A DNA stretch of 64,000 nucleotides from Sorangium sp051521495 (GTDB lineage: Bacteria > Myxococcota_A > Polyangia > Polyangiales > Polyangiaceae), in contig NZ_CP150355.1 of NCBI RefSeq assembly GCF_051521495.1, forward strand, positions 372,001 to 436,000, written 5' to 3'. The position numbers and the translations under genes were made by a program. The notes beneath the pieces are model-generated. The model was not told the origin of the DNA. It did no database searches and saw only the letters and a list, made by a program, of their open reading frames with translations. This document shows positions 36,201 to 43,474 of this stretch, one piece after another (positions within the stretch are counted from its first letter, which is position 1; the number at the start of each line of letters is the position of its first letter).

Positions 36201-38523
36201 GGCGCTCGATCGCGCGGTCGATCACGAGCGGGCGAGCGCCTCGCTCGAGGCGCTCACCGAGGACCCGGCGCTCTTCGACGAGGCGGCCGAGGCGCTCGAG
36301 GGCGTCTACCGGACGCGGGGCGACAACGCCGCGCTGGCGCGCCTCTACGAGAAGCGCATCCGCTTCGCGCCGGGCGGCGTGGAGCGGATCCGGATGCGGC
36401 TCGATCTGGCGAAGGTGCTCGAGGTCCGCTCCAACGACCCGAGGGCGGCGCTGGAGACCCTCGAGAAGGCGCTCGCCGACGACCCGTCGGACCCCGACGT
36501 GCTCGGCGAGATCGAGCGCCTCGCCCCGCTGACGGGCGGCTGGGCGAGCGCCGCGTCCGCCCTGGAGCGGGCGGTGCGGGCCGGGACCGACCTCGACGGC
36601 GACACGGCGCGCGACCTCTGGATGCGCATCGCGGAGTGGCAGAAGAACAAGGTGGGCGACGCCAAGGCCGCCGAGGCGGCGTACGAGGCGGCGCTCACGC
36701 ACGATCCCACGAGCGAGCACATCCTGCGGTCGATCGAGGAGCTGCAGCGGGCGCCGGGGCGCGAGCGCGACCTCATCGGCACGCTGCGCCGGATCGCCGC
36801 CCTCGACGGCATGGAAGGGAACGCGGGCGAGCTGCGCCGCGAGGCGAAGGAGCTGGCGGAGCGCGCGCTGGGCGACCGGGAGCTCGTCGAGGCGATCCTG
36901 CGCGAGATGATCGCCGCGGACGAGGGGGACACCTGGGCGCTCGCCGAGCTCACGAAGGTGCGGGAGGAGGCGGGCGACCACAAGGAGGTCTTCCGGCTGC
37001 TCGTGCGCCAGTCCGAGCTCTACGCCGAGGCCGATCGCATCCGCGACGCGCGGCACGCCGCCGCGGCGGTCGCGCGCGAGAAGCTCGGCGACGACGCGGC
37101 CGCGATCGAGCTCTACGAGACGCTCTTCGAGGCGGATCCGGGCGACGCGCGCGCGGCGACCGCGCTGCGCGAGCTCTACGCGAAGGCCGGCAAGCACAAG
37201 GAGCTCCTCGCGCTGCTCGAGCGGCTCACCGACCTGGCCGAGTCGCCCGAGGCCCGCTCGGCGCTGCGCCTCGAGAGCGCGGAGATCTGCCTCTCGCGGC
37301 TCGACGCCGTGAGCGAGGCGACCGAGCACCTGCGCGCGGTCCTCGACGAGCAGCCCGACAACGAGAAGGCGACGGTCCTGCTCGCGCAGCTGCTCGAGAA
37401 GACCGGCCGCGATCAGGAGCTGTCGGACCTGTTCGTCACGCAGATCGAGCGCGCGAAGGACCGCGGCGACGTCGCGGCGGAGCTCTCGTACAGCGTGCGC
37501 CTCGGCGAGGTCTACGAGGCGCGGCTGAACGACACGGCGCGGGCGATCGAGACGTACCGCGCGGTCCTCGAGCGCGAGCCGCGCCACCACGGCGCGCTGC
37601 TGGCGCTGGCGCGCCTGCACGAGCAGCGCGGGGAGAAGGCCGAGGCGGCGCAGCGGCTCGAGGTGATCCTCGAGGACGCCCGCGCCGCGGAGGCGGTGGG
37701 CACGGCGCTCCGGCTCGCGGATCTGCACCGGTCCCTCGGCGACGAGGGCGCGGTCCGGCGCGTGCTCGAGCGGGGCCTCGCGGCGGACGGGTCGGCGCAG
37801 GAGATCAGGAAGCAGCTCCTCGCCCTCTACGAGAAGCAGCAGGCCTTCACCGAGCTCGCCGATCTCATCACGGGCGACGCCGAGGCGGCCGCGCAGCCGG
37901 CCGAGAAGGTGGCGCTCTACCGCAAGGCGGCCGGCATCCACCTGGCGAAGCGGAACGATCCCGGCCGCGCCGCGGACCTCCTGGTCAAGGCCACCGAGCT
38001 CGTGCCCGGCGACCGCGAGCTCCTGCTCGCGCTGTGCGACGCGTACAGCGCCTCGGGCCGCGGCCAGAAGGCCGCCGAGGCGCTCCAGCAGATCGTCGAG
38101 TCCTACGGCGGCCGCCGCTCGAAGGACCTCGCCGCGATCCACCACCGCCTCGCCAAGGCCTACCTGGCCGAGGGGCAGCGGGAGCGGGCGCTCGCCGAGC
38201 TCGACATCGCCTTCAAGATCGACCCGGGCTCGATCGCCATCCTCCGCGACCTCGGCGTCTTGGCGCTCGATCTGTCGGAGTCGGGCGACGACGCGGCGAA
38301 GGCGGCGCACATCGATCGCGCGCAGAAGACCTTCCGCGCGCTGCTCCTCCAGAAGCTCGACGAGGGCGCGCCGATCAGCAAGGGCGAGGTCTTCTATTAC
38401 CTCGGCGTGATCAGCCACCGTCAGAACGACGACAAGAAGGCGATCCAGATGCTCGAGCGCGCCCTCGACAACGAGCGCGACTTCGCCCCGGCGAAGGAGC
38501 TCCTGGCGCAGCTCAAGAAGTGA
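27283..38523 (+). CDS. giant TPR-repeat protein (about 3,746 residues)
   Basis: One uninterrupted 11.2-kb gene. Almost the whole protein is a degenerate repeat of roughly 70-85 residues, of the form 'A..Y.R.L.LDP.D..AL..L..LY...G.W..L..L...R', i.e. paired TPR helices, by rough division about 45-50 units. No signal peptide, membrane segment or catalytic domain is visible; the ends are also helical repeat. ATG 27283 (GGAG nine bases upstream) gives MSVETIRMALGRLQDEPENE; GTG 27241 is a possible earlier start. It is probably a large cytoplasmic scaffold; the partner is unknown. The 15-bp gap to the aminotransferase gene suggests co-transcription. The opposite strand is also open for over 11 kb, a codon-bias effect. 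Confidence 0.9.
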   Translation: MSVETIRMALGRLQDEPENEAAWNELQEAVTAPNNGAGPGDVERLLGAARARHEQRKEWQAVARLLELEIALAAGSAVEPAMQAELARVYHEELIDVDRAAAAYKRLLELRPDDDAAAEAIETDASKRERWRDLVDRYVAEAEGATDGAFKSALYTSAADIGYRYGRAELGAKVAELIELALQLDPKNRRAANLAEIAFATAGDWDAVVRVQALVKAEAQLKEDRIAAALRAARTIKARLSDPARAVAAYEELLDLSPGQPEALSFLTEAYSAAGDWDRLVALYEDQLRSGGVKPGEELGMLVQIAMVHWRMRGQPQAAEPYFDRVRRADPAHAGMLNFYREVLEQRGDKPRLTTILTDAQRAVPDGPEKRAIATELARLAESQENAAKAIEQYKSVLRTDPENRQARDALKRLYLQTEGYNALVELHRQDLERTPADDVAGRVAVLREIAAIYRDRAKNDAALVTVLTQIVQLDDKDVDAVRELTRIYESLGRWRDLLSYQQRLAELTESPAEKAGLYRAVARRWFDQFSNVQNAIAAYEALLTVEPIDEEAQQKLRELYLKRRAWPQLYSLYERKLEGAEGAAKIELLGEMAKLAAERLDRGADAIALQKRILELDPSAPGVLDALEKQAEREKDFATVAEVLERRVDLAADDAARLVSLQKLGAVYAERLKDPAQAARTWRRVLTLSPGHARALRVLRDAYFVAGDWDGLEELYASQNDWEGLVDFLSGAADKATDPATKLDISFRAARIFEEQLKAPERAARSYERVLSVSPKDARAAAALVPIYEEEEKWARLPALYEILLDATDDAEAQVGMLRKLAAVTGGPLSDKPSALGYARRAYELKPDDEGLDLLEAWSRAAGSWGPFVEAVEGRLRTAEDLATDVQRTLRLKLAEVYAREMGKLDEAVTVYRGLVEDDPSDEGTVRALDALLRANERQADLRWLFELRASQVGGEDRAEILEEWATLEEEVFGDPAKAIELLRKVIALTPGRINALRVLSRLLNAAGEYEAAAQIVATHRDVSEGDERARREIELATLYLDRLDRPADAFEAAVRALDLAAHDPDAITVLSRLVERPETRVRAAKVLAIEYAETGNHRREAMALRVILEAERDPARRRELYLTLASVEESKLHAAGTAFDALLRALHEFSDDIELWDRAAELSRRAGRPTDLAEAYRVHLVAGRTEGDKVLGSAVEVELCERAASLHDEQLGDPEGAKPYLERVLSLDPNNRRAFERLKQILTAAERWGELEELYDRAAKGTTDQSERIELLNEVALIAEEIIGDAAKAIGYYERILELDPFYTAALDSLEKLYEREGRFRDLAALLEQRLKTATEAESVEIKLSLGSIYLDRLHEPDGSLGHLEDVLRIRQNDPKARELVERLLDIGALRLRAARVLEAVYEARDEIRQLVRVLEIRRQGAETESERRELLRRVSVLQDERLKDDAGAFASLSELLPLEPEDLAARERLIEIGRRLGEHEQVAEVLTAAADACGTASIRGEILMEVARICEDLLGDADRAEKVYRRVLAIDPTDPSLVIPAAQALGRIYAAKEQHQALAGVLAIEVRLEDNVETRRSLHERIGTLYETMLDDPAKAIEAWQARLGDDGTDAAALAALERLYERTAQWRELVSVLRAREQSTTEPEERRRAMTKAAETLAQKLADVPEAINAWRAVLDEFGPERPTLAALEELYELDERWVDLAETLEVDLSLAVETADRLDLLARLGDVRRLHQADATGALEAYRQALSLDPSNARCRAALEAMLEREDARRDAAETLEPLYEADGDAERLLRVLEIKVETSDLPSERLATLQKALRTAEGPLGDTSRAFGYALRGVREAAGEPDVTTWIATVERLGEATGRWSEVCELFQRIAPDILDGDVQQNVRLRVGELARHKLDDRELAVEQYKKALEARGDDRRAMIALEELYGEARDAGRLLEILKLRVEHAETDDEKTALLFRIAELERGPLGDQAAAIATYETILDIALHPDAIAALDGLYREAGRFQDLIRLYERQLDVRAGDLAELHVKIALVAHRHTEDLQRAFDELSEALLIDPAHEGAVSLLETILEGSAEAEHRARAGEMLEPVYLRRADWNRVKIALDARLAASQDPVERRDLLQRLATLHEEQLEDYRAALETVAKLLHEDLADEGVWAELERLAKVASAERRLAEIYAAELGELTSDDASSAKLSRRTGELYAQLGDVTDALKWYRRAHEFEPDSRELFDAIDGLLVKEGRHAERIQLYRAALDYRKDEDRLDALHTIARLERTELREPALAIETYRAALDVDENDARALDALTELYRELDRPRDLADLYLRRAEAAPNGERAAPYRLALAELLRRRLDDTTGAIDQLEAIVGEVPSHAEAIRALEALIQDPQHKARVVEILGPLYEGADDWRQLVRLNDERFGLASDAREKVAVLRETAKLWETRGNDELRAFDATRTAFGLDPDDGDTRGELERLAEQLGAWEELAESLEQGVTTTSDELTKRELLSSLAKVYDTRIDDPRRALRAYARLSALDPSDPEPLEQMDTLAVLLSDWDTLIAVLEKKSEMASDEENASICRRIAETKLEMLEDTEGAIQAYERALELDPESAMTIDALIELHEPRGAASRLVELYGRRVELAGPDEESLRYDLNVRAAERYERDLSSPRDAIAALNAALDAKPGDPAVLSSLERLYRAERMWDELLSNLMLQASAAADRDARIKLRTAIGDLYAGELESPSDAIEQYRLVLDEDAVNDHAIQAVRAIGEGREELRLDAAEVLEPVLRSAGRHEELAAALELRLRAQTEPADRAATLRAIALVQDVQLGRPLEAEQALLRALEDAPDDASLHGEIERLAERTGGFGRYCDALAQRASATFDATIAKDLFLRIGRIAEEKLGDDRRSAQAYAKAVEHAGDTPELLEALDRLYGRLGDERALADVLERRVAVTPGDRDQADLFYRLAVIQIGSFGDKPQGLNTLRQALDRAVDHERASASLEALTEDPALFDEAAEALEGVYRTRGDNAALARLYEKRIRFAPGGVERIRMRLDLAKVLEVRSNDPRAALETLEKALADDPSDPDVLGEIERLAPLTGGWASAASALERAVRAGTDLDGDTARDLWMRIAEWQKNKVGDAKAAEAAYEAALTHDPTSEHILRSIEELQRAPGRERDLIGTLRRIAALDGMEGNAGELRREAKELAERALGDRELVEAILREMIAADEGDTWALAELTKVREEAGDHKEVFRLLVRQSELYAEADRIRDARHAAAAVAREKLGDDAAAIELYETLFEADPGDARAATALRELYAKAGKHKELLALLERLTDLAESPEARSALRLESAEICLSRLDAVSEATEHLRAVLDEQPDNEKATVLLAQLLEKTGRDQELSDLFVTQIERAKDRGDVAAELSYSVRLGEVYEARLNDTARAIETYRAVLEREPRHHGALLALARLHEQRGEKAEAAQRLEVILEDARAAEAVGTALRLADLHRSLGDEGAVRRVLERGLAADGSAQEIRKQLLALYEKQQAFTELADLITGDAEAAAQPAEKVALYRKAAGIHLAKRNDPGRAADLLVKATELVPGDRELLLALCDAYSASGRGQKAAEALQQIVESYGGRRSKDLAAIHHRLAKAYLAEGQRERALAELDIAFKIDPGSIAILRDLGVLALDLSESGDDAAKAAHIDRAQKTFRALLLQKLDEGAPISKGEVFYYLGVISHRQNDDKKAIQMLERALDNERDFAPAKELLAQLKK

Positions 38524-38537
38524 CGTAATCTCGCCGT

Positions 38538-39539
38538 GTGACGCGGCTTGTCAGCATCGACGGTGTGATCCATCGGCCGGAGGAGGCCACGGTCTCGGTC
38601 TACGACCGCGGCTTCCTCTACGGCGATAGCGTCTTCGAGACCATCCGCACCTACGGCGGCGAGCCGTTCGCCCTCGAAGAGCACCTCGCGCGCCTCGAGC
38701 GCTCGGCCGAGCGGATCGCGATCGCCCTGCCGATCCCGCGCGACGAGCTCGGCCGCGAGGTGCTCGCGCTGATCCGCGCAGCGAGGGCGGCCGGGAGCGC
38801 GGAGGCCACGGCGGGCTCGGCGGGTGCGCCGGGCTCGGCCCCCGCCGGGGGCGCGACCTCGCCGCCCGAGAGCACCATCCGCGTGATGCTGACGCGCGGC
38901 AGCGGCCCGCTCGGGCTCGATCCCACGCTCGCGGGCGCGCCCCTCCGCGTCATCCTCCTCGAGCCGCTGAAGCCGCTGCCGGGCGCGCTCTACCGTGAGG
39001 GGATCTCGGTCATCACGACCCGCACCCAGCGGGCCGGCGACGTGGCGCCAGGCGCCAAGATCTCGAACTACCTAGAGAGCCTGCTCGCCCTGCGCGAGGC
39101 GCGGGCCGCGGGCGCGCACGAGGCGCTGATCCTGGACCCGTCAGGCCACGTCGTCGAGGGCACGACGTCCAACGTCTTCCTTGTGGAGCGTCGGCCCGCG
39201 GCGGGCGAGGGCGCGGAGGACGCGGAGGACGCCGGAGTCCTGCTGATCACGCCGCCCAAGGAGGCTGGGATCCTCGTCGGCATCACCCGCGCTCACGTGA
39301 TGCACGTCGCGGGCGAGCTCGGCATGCCGGTGTGCTGCGAGCCGGTCACGATGGCCAGGCTCCTCGCTGCCGAGGAGGTGTTCATCACCTCGAGCCTCCG
39401 CGAGATCGTCCCCGTCGTCCGCGTGGACGCTCACACTATCGGCGCGGGCGTGCCCGGTCCGAAGACCCGGGCGCTTCACACCGCTTTCCGGAAGAAGGTG
39501 GGTCTTGGTGTGACGCCTCTCCCGTGGGAGGCGCCCTGA
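38538..39539 (+). CDS. class IV aminotransferase (branched-chain aminotransferase or aminodeoxychorismate lyase type)
   Basis: A 333-residue PLP enzyme of fold type IV from GTG 38538. VYDRGFLYGDSVFETIRTY is the family N-terminus. KISNYLESLLALREARAAGA contains the PLP lysine region. EALILDPSGHVVEGTTSNVF and EVFITSSLREIVPVVRVD are the cofactor-binding and C-terminal signatures. A Gly/Ala/Pro-rich insert (about residues 85-110, EATAGSAGAPGSAPAGG) interrupts the N-terminal domain. Substrate choice between BCAT, ADC lyase and D-amino-acid transaminase cannot be read from these motifs. Confidence 0.9.
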   Translation: MTRLVSIDGVIHRPEEATVSVYDRGFLYGDSVFETIRTYGGEPFALEEHLARLERSAERIAIALPIPRDELGREVLALIRAARAAGSAEATAGSAGAPGSAPAGGATSPPESTIRVMLTRGSGPLGLDPTLAGAPLRVILLEPLKPLPGALYREGISVITTRTQRAGDVAPGAKISNYLESLLALREARAAGAHEALILDPSGHVVEGTTSNVFLVERRPAAGEGAEDAEDAGVLLITPPKEAGILVGITRAHVMHVAGELGMPVCCEPVTMARLLAAEEVFITSSLREIVPVVRVDAHTIGAGVPGPKTRALHTAFRKKVGLGVTPLPWEAP

Positions 39540-39690
39540 GCTCGCCGCGGCCGATCCGACGACGGCGAAAGCTTGCGATCCATGATGTGCCGCTCGGAGC
39601 GCGCGTCCAAGAAATGGGCCGGCACGCTCCCTGCGCGGGTCGGATGGGGCTCGCTCTTCGCCCGCCATACACTCTGCCCGAGAGGAATCC

Positions 39691-40524
39691 ATGATGAATC
39701 GCTCGCTTCGAATCGCCTGCTTCCTGGTGTGCGCCGTGTCCGCCGCTGCGACGGCCGGGTGTGCCCTGACCATCGACGACAACTCGATCACCGCCGAGAC
39801 CCTCGTGCGCTACGAGGGCAGCAAAGAGCGCGCGCGGGTCGAGTACCTAGCGACCCAGAGCGTCCGCATCGTGAGCCAGAACGGCGACGTCGAGGTCCGC
39901 ACCGGGGACGTGAGCGACGTCGAGGTCACCTTCTCCCCGTTCACGATGCGCAAGAAGGATGAGAACACGATCGCGGTGCAGGAGATCGAGAACGACCTCG
40001 AGCTCTCCGCGATCACCTCCGGCGACGTCGTGATCTCGGCGCGGCGCACCCCGGGCGCCTCGGGAGGGCTGGGCGCCGACATCGAGGTCGTCCTGCCCGC
40101 CGCGTTCGACGGCGGGCTCAGCGTCGAGCAGGGCAACGGCGGCGTCGACGTCGATCTGGACGGCGCCCCGTCGTACGGCACCACCGTGGTGAGCGACAAC
40201 GGCAGCATCGACGTGGTCGGCGCGCGAGGCGCCATCGACGTCGCCACCGACAACGGCCACGTCTTCGTCGACCTCGACGCGTGGAGCGCGTCGGACGGCT
40301 CGATCAAGTCCGGCAACGGCGCGATCGAGCTCGCGGTGCCGGCCGGGGTGGACGGGACGATGACCGCGCAGACGCTCAACGGCGACGTCGTGGAGCAGGG
40401 CATCCCCTCGACGTGGGCCACCGCCGGCGAAGGCAGCGCGACGTCGTACACGATGGGCGACGGCGACGGCGGGTTGCTCACGGTCTTCACGGAGAACGGC
40501 GACATCACCATCGCCGTGAAGTAG
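39691..40524 (+). CDS. putative lipoprotein with DUF4097-like beta-repeat domain
   Basis: A 277-residue exported protein. It has a signal peptide (SLRIACFLVCAVSAAATAG) with a lipobox-like TAGC, so Cys24 is probably lipidated. The body repeats short beta strands with N-G-D or N-G-x turns (SQNGDVEVRTGDV, GNGGVDVDLDG, SDNGSIDVVG, TDNGHVFVDLD, LNGDVVEQG, TENGDITIAVK). These are typical of the DUF4097/adhesin-like beta-solenoid. No enzyme motif. It is followed at once by a very strong terminator. Confidence 0.82.
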   Translation: MMNRSLRIACFLVCAVSAAATAGCALTIDDNSITAETLVRYEGSKERARVEYLATQSVRIVSQNGDVEVRTGDVSDVEVTFSPFTMRKKDENTIAVQEIENDLELSAITSGDVVISARRTPGASGGLGADIEVVLPAAFDGGLSVEQGNGGVDVDLDGAPSYGTTVVSDNGSIDVVGARGAIDVATDNGHVFVDLDAWSASDGSIKSGNGAIELAVPAGVDGTMTAQTLNGDVVEQGIPSTWATAGEGSATSYTMGDGDGGLLTVFTENGDITIAVK

Positions 40525-40536
40525 CTCCGCCAGGAC

Positions 40537-40587
40537 AAAAGCCGAGAGGCGAGCGCCGGGTCGACCCGGGCTCGCCTCTCGGCTTTT
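40537..40587. terminator. strong bidirectional rho-independent terminator
   Basis: AAAAGCCGAGAGGCGAGC at 40537-40554 pairs with GCTCGCCTCTCGGCTTTT at 40570-40587. The core (GCCGGGTCGACCCGGG) can also pair. The A tract on one side and the T tract on the other let it stop transcripts from both the lipoprotein gene (+) and the repeat-rich gene (-) that converge here. Confidence 0.95.
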
Positions 40588-40652
40588 GCCTCACCGGCGC
40601 GCCGGCGATGCCGGCGCTGCCGATCATGCGCCGGCGACGCCGGCGCTCCCGA

Positions 40653-42938
40653 TCACCCGCCGGCCGGCGGCTGGGCCTCGGCGCCGGAGCCCTCGGCGCT
40701 CGGCGCCTCGGCGCCGGAGCCCTCGGGGGACTCCTCGCCGCCCGGCGCCGCGGCGGCCGGGACAGCGCCGGCCGGGACCGGGATCCGCAGCTGCCCGCCG
40801 CCCTGCTGCGCGAGCACGCCGAGCGCCTTCTGGAAGAACGCCGCCAGGAAGGGGATCTCGCGCGGCGGCGAGGTGATCAGCCCGGCCTCCTTGATGGCGC
40901 GCGCGACGGCGAGCGCGGTGGTGGCCGCCGCGTCGCCCTTGCGCGCCCGCAGCGACACGGAGCTGCTCCGCATGCGCGCCGCGAGCTGCCCGCGCACCTC
41001 GGGCGAGAAGAACCGGTCGGTCGCGAGGTCGATCTCCTCCCGCAGGGCGGTGTTCACGAGCCCGGGATCCCGCATCCCGGCGGCCCCGAGCCGCTGGCCG
41101 ACCTTCTGCAGGAGCTCGTCGAGCGCCGGCCGCGCGGGCAGCCAGTGCCGGAACTCCGGCTCGTCGTGCAGCGCGGCGGAGCCAGGGATCTGTGCGTTCA
41201 CCAGCTCGTCCGTCAGGCTCTCTTCGAGGTCCGCCACGGGGTGCCTCGGCTCGGCGTCCGGCGCGGGCTCGATGAGATCGCGACACCCCTCGAACCCGAG
41301 CGGCACGACCTGCCCAGACACCGCGTTCTGCCGCTTCGCGGTCGCGATCCGGTGGCGCGCCCACTCGAGGGAGACCGGGACGGGCGCCGTCCCCAGGTTC
41401 TCGTAGGCGCGCGCGCGGCCCTCCTTGATCTGCGAGCCGCTGAGCCACCCCGCGCCGGCGTGCAGCACGCCGACCGAGTCGCGCACGATCACCTCCGCGA
41501 TCCGGTAGCGGCCGCTCGTGTCGCGGCTCGTGATCGCGATGGCCTCGGTCCCGCTCGAGTCGGGCGGGATGAGCGTCGCCTCGACCACCTCGGCGCGCTC
41601 CTCCGCGAGCCGCACCACGCGCGGCCGCGTCGGGATCGCCGCCCCGCGCGACTTGAGCACGTTGAGCGCGCGGCGCGCCGCCTTCCGCGCCGCGCCGGAG
41701 GCGTCCTCCGACTCGGCCGCCGCCGCGATCGCCTCCGCGTTGGAGGCGCCGAGCCAGGCGTCGACGAGCGCCGGCGCGGCGTCGCCCGCCGCCTTCAGCG
41801 CCTCGAGCGCCCGATCCCAGCCCGCCGCGAGCACCTCGGCGTCGAAGTCGACCTTCGTCGCCCCGGCGCTCGGGCTGCCTTCCGGGCGCGCGCCGCTCTC
41901 GGCCTTGCTCTTCGCGGGGGCCGTGGTGTGCTTGGCCTTCGCGGTGCGCGCGGCGAGCGCCTCGCGCGCCGTGAGCGCCGGCTTGTCCGCGGTCGCGACC
42001 TGCTTCGCCTTGGCCGCCGGCAGCGCGAAGAGGAGGTGCGCCGGCCTGGCAGGGCCTTGAGGCTGCCGCGCGCTCTTGCCCGTCACGACCGTCGCGGCCG
42101 CGCCCTGGCCGACCACGGTCACCATCCGGTCGCTCTGCTGCTGCTTCGCCGCGGCCGGCGCTCTCCCCTCGGCGCCCTGCGGCCGCCCGCCCTCCGCGCC
42201 CGGCCGCGCCGAGAAGCCGCGGTCGGGCCTGGGCCCACGGTCGGGGCGAGGTTCGCGGTCGGGGCGAGGTCCGCGATCGGGCCTGGGCCCGCGGTCGGAC
42301 CAGGGGCCGCGCTCGGGACGCGGCCCGCGCTCGGGCCTCGCGCCCTGCTCCGCGCCTGCTCCCTGCGCTGCTTCAGGGCCCTGCTCTGCCCTGGGCCCAC
42401 GTTCCAGCCTGGGCCCGCGGTCGGGCCTGGGCCCACGGTCGGGCCTGGGCCCACGGTCGGGGCGCGGCCCGCGGTCGGGTCTCGGCCCGCGGTCGGGCCT
42501 CGGGCCGCGGTCGGGCCTCGGCCCGCCGGAGGCCGCGGCAGGCCGCTCGGGCCTGGGCGCGCGGTAGTCGCGCACGACCCGCGGCGCGGCGGTCGGCGGC
42601 GGCGCGGCGTCTTCGGTCGTCGGTGGCGCGTCGGCCAGCGCCGGCCGCTTGCGGGGCGCGATGACGTCCAGCAGCGAGCCCTGCGGTTCCTTTGCGGCGG
42701 CCTTCGCCGACGGACGCGGCGCCTCGCCTGCGGGCTGCTCCGACGCGCCCTCGGAGGGCTCGTCGGTCCGTTTGGCGCCGCCCACGCCGCTCGCGCCGAC
42801 GGACGTGCTCGCCGAGCGGACGACCCTCCGCGCGCGCGGCTTGTCTCCGCTCTCTGCATCGGGGGCACCCTCGCGCGCAGATTCGGGAACTGCGCTGGCG
42901 GTCCGCTCCGTGCTCTCGCTCTCGTTCTTTGTGCTCAT
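40653..42938 (-). CDS. hypothetical protein with a long GPRPDR-repeat region
   Basis: A 761-residue protein of no recognised family. Residues 1-135 are disordered and charged. Residues 139-241 are a run of the hexapeptide GPRPDR and variants (RLER, RAEQ, RPER). A structured part from about 340 onward contains EEVLAAGWD-like helices, RRALNVLKSRGAAIPTRPRV and GTEAIAITSRDTSGRYRIAE. The C-terminus is Gly/Ala/Glu-rich and repeats GSGAEA. The Arg/Gly/Pro region resembles RNA-binding disordered segments. The RRALNVLKSRG/AEVVEA part suggests a nucleic-acid-linked role, but this is a guess. It lies 54 bp after ridA in the ybaB-recR-ridA row. Confidence 0.75.
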   Translation of the reverse strand: MSTKNESESTERTASAVPESAREGAPDAESGDKPRARRVVRSASTSVGASGVGGAKRTDEPSEGASEQPAGEAPRPSAKAAAKEPQGSLLDVIAPRKRPALADAPPTTEDAAPPPTAAPRVVRDYRAPRPERPAAASGGPRPDRGPRPDRGPRPDRGPRPDRGPRPDRGPRPDRGPRLERGPRAEQGPEAAQGAGAEQGARPERGPRPERGPWSDRGPRPDRGPRPDREPRPDRGPRPDRGFSARPGAEGGRPQGAEGRAPAAAKQQQSDRMVTVVGQGAAATVVTGKSARQPQGPARPAHLLFALPAAKAKQVATADKPALTAREALAARTAKAKHTTAPAKSKAESGARPEGSPSAGATKVDFDAEVLAAGWDRALEALKAAGDAAPALVDAWLGASNAEAIAAAAESEDASGAARKAARRALNVLKSRGAAIPTRPRVVRLAEERAEVVEATLIPPDSSGTEAIAITSRDTSGRYRIAEVIVRDSVGVLHAGAGWLSGSQIKEGRARAYENLGTAPVPVSLEWARHRIATAKRQNAVSGQVVPLGFEGCRDLIEPAPDAEPRHPVADLEESLTDELVNAQIPGSAALHDEPEFRHWLPARPALDELLQKVGQRLGAAGMRDPGLVNTALREEIDLATDRFFSPEVRGQLAARMRSSSVSLRARKGDAAATTALAVARAIKEAGLITSPPREIPFLAAFFQKALGVLAQQGGGQLRIPVPAGAVPAAAAPGGEESPEGSGAEAPSAEGSGAEAQPPAGG
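42216..42524. repeat. 18-bp tandem repeat coding GPRPDR
   Basis: About 17 imperfect 18-bp units of the type GGTCGGGCCTGGGCCCAC, in frame with the gene that holds them. Because the unit is six codons, gain or loss of copies keeps the frame. The middle (42330-42400) is diverged; the ends are nearly identical, suggesting recent duplication. Confidence 0.85.
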
Positions 42939-42992
42939 GTCGAGGCTCCCGGGGACATATTGGAGATGGGGACCGCGGCCGCGGCTCCCCGA

Positions 42993-43379
42993 TTATCGCG
43001 AAAGATGGGCAACAGCTTCGATCTCGACGGCGGCGCCCTTGGGCAGCGCCGCCACCTGCACCGTCGCCCGTGCGGGCAGCACGTCGCCGACGGCCGCACC
43101 GTACACCTGGTTGACGATGGCGAAATCCGCGAGGTCCGTCAGGTAAATCGTGGTCTTCACCACGTCGCTCCAGCTCGCGCCGGCCGCCGACAGCACCTCG
43201 GTCAGGTTCTTGATCACCCGGGCCGTCTGCGCCTCGATCCCCCCGGCGACGAGCTCGCCCGTCGCGGGATCGATCGGGATCTGGCCGCTGCAGAACACGA
43301 GATCTCCGACCTTGACGGCCTGCGAGTAGGGGCCGATGGCGCGCGGAGCCCGATCGGATGTGATGGCGATTTTGGACAT
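42993..43379 (-). CDS. ridA: RidA/YjgF-family deaminase
   Basis: A 128-residue trimeric RidA. Motifs: APRAIGPYSQAVKVGDLVFC, SGQIPIDPATGELV, GASWSDVVKTTIYLTDL and the active-site arginine in LPARATVQVAALPKGAAVEI. It hydrolyses reactive enamine/imine products of PLP enzymes. Full length; start ATG 43379. Encoded downstream of recR with a 95-bp gap. Confidence 0.95.
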   Translation of the reverse strand: MSKIAITSDRAPRAIGPYSQAVKVGDLVFCSGQIPIDPATGELVAGGIEAQTARVIKNLTEVLSAAGASWSDVVKTTIYLTDLADFAIVNQVYGAAVGDVLPARATVQVAALPKGAAVEIEAVAHLSR

Positions 43380-43474
43380 GTCGACCTCTGAGTTCGTGAG
43401 CGCTTCGGCGTGAAGAACGCCCGCCCGCCCCGGCCCTCGCTCTCGTGGGCTGGGGTCGATCCTCGCGTTTCCCG

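Noticed and set aside
27019..38418. An open frame of about 3,800 residues on the strand opposite the giant TPR gene
   Set aside because: It mirrors the TPR gene, is Arg/Leu/Val/Glu-rich without a fold, and is explained by GC-rich third positions that remove stops from the opposite strand.
33924..38528. A second 1,500-residue frame on the + strand inside the TPR gene
   Set aside because: Arg/Ala/Gly/Pro-rich shadow translation with no motif; the TPR frame over the same bases has clear repeats.
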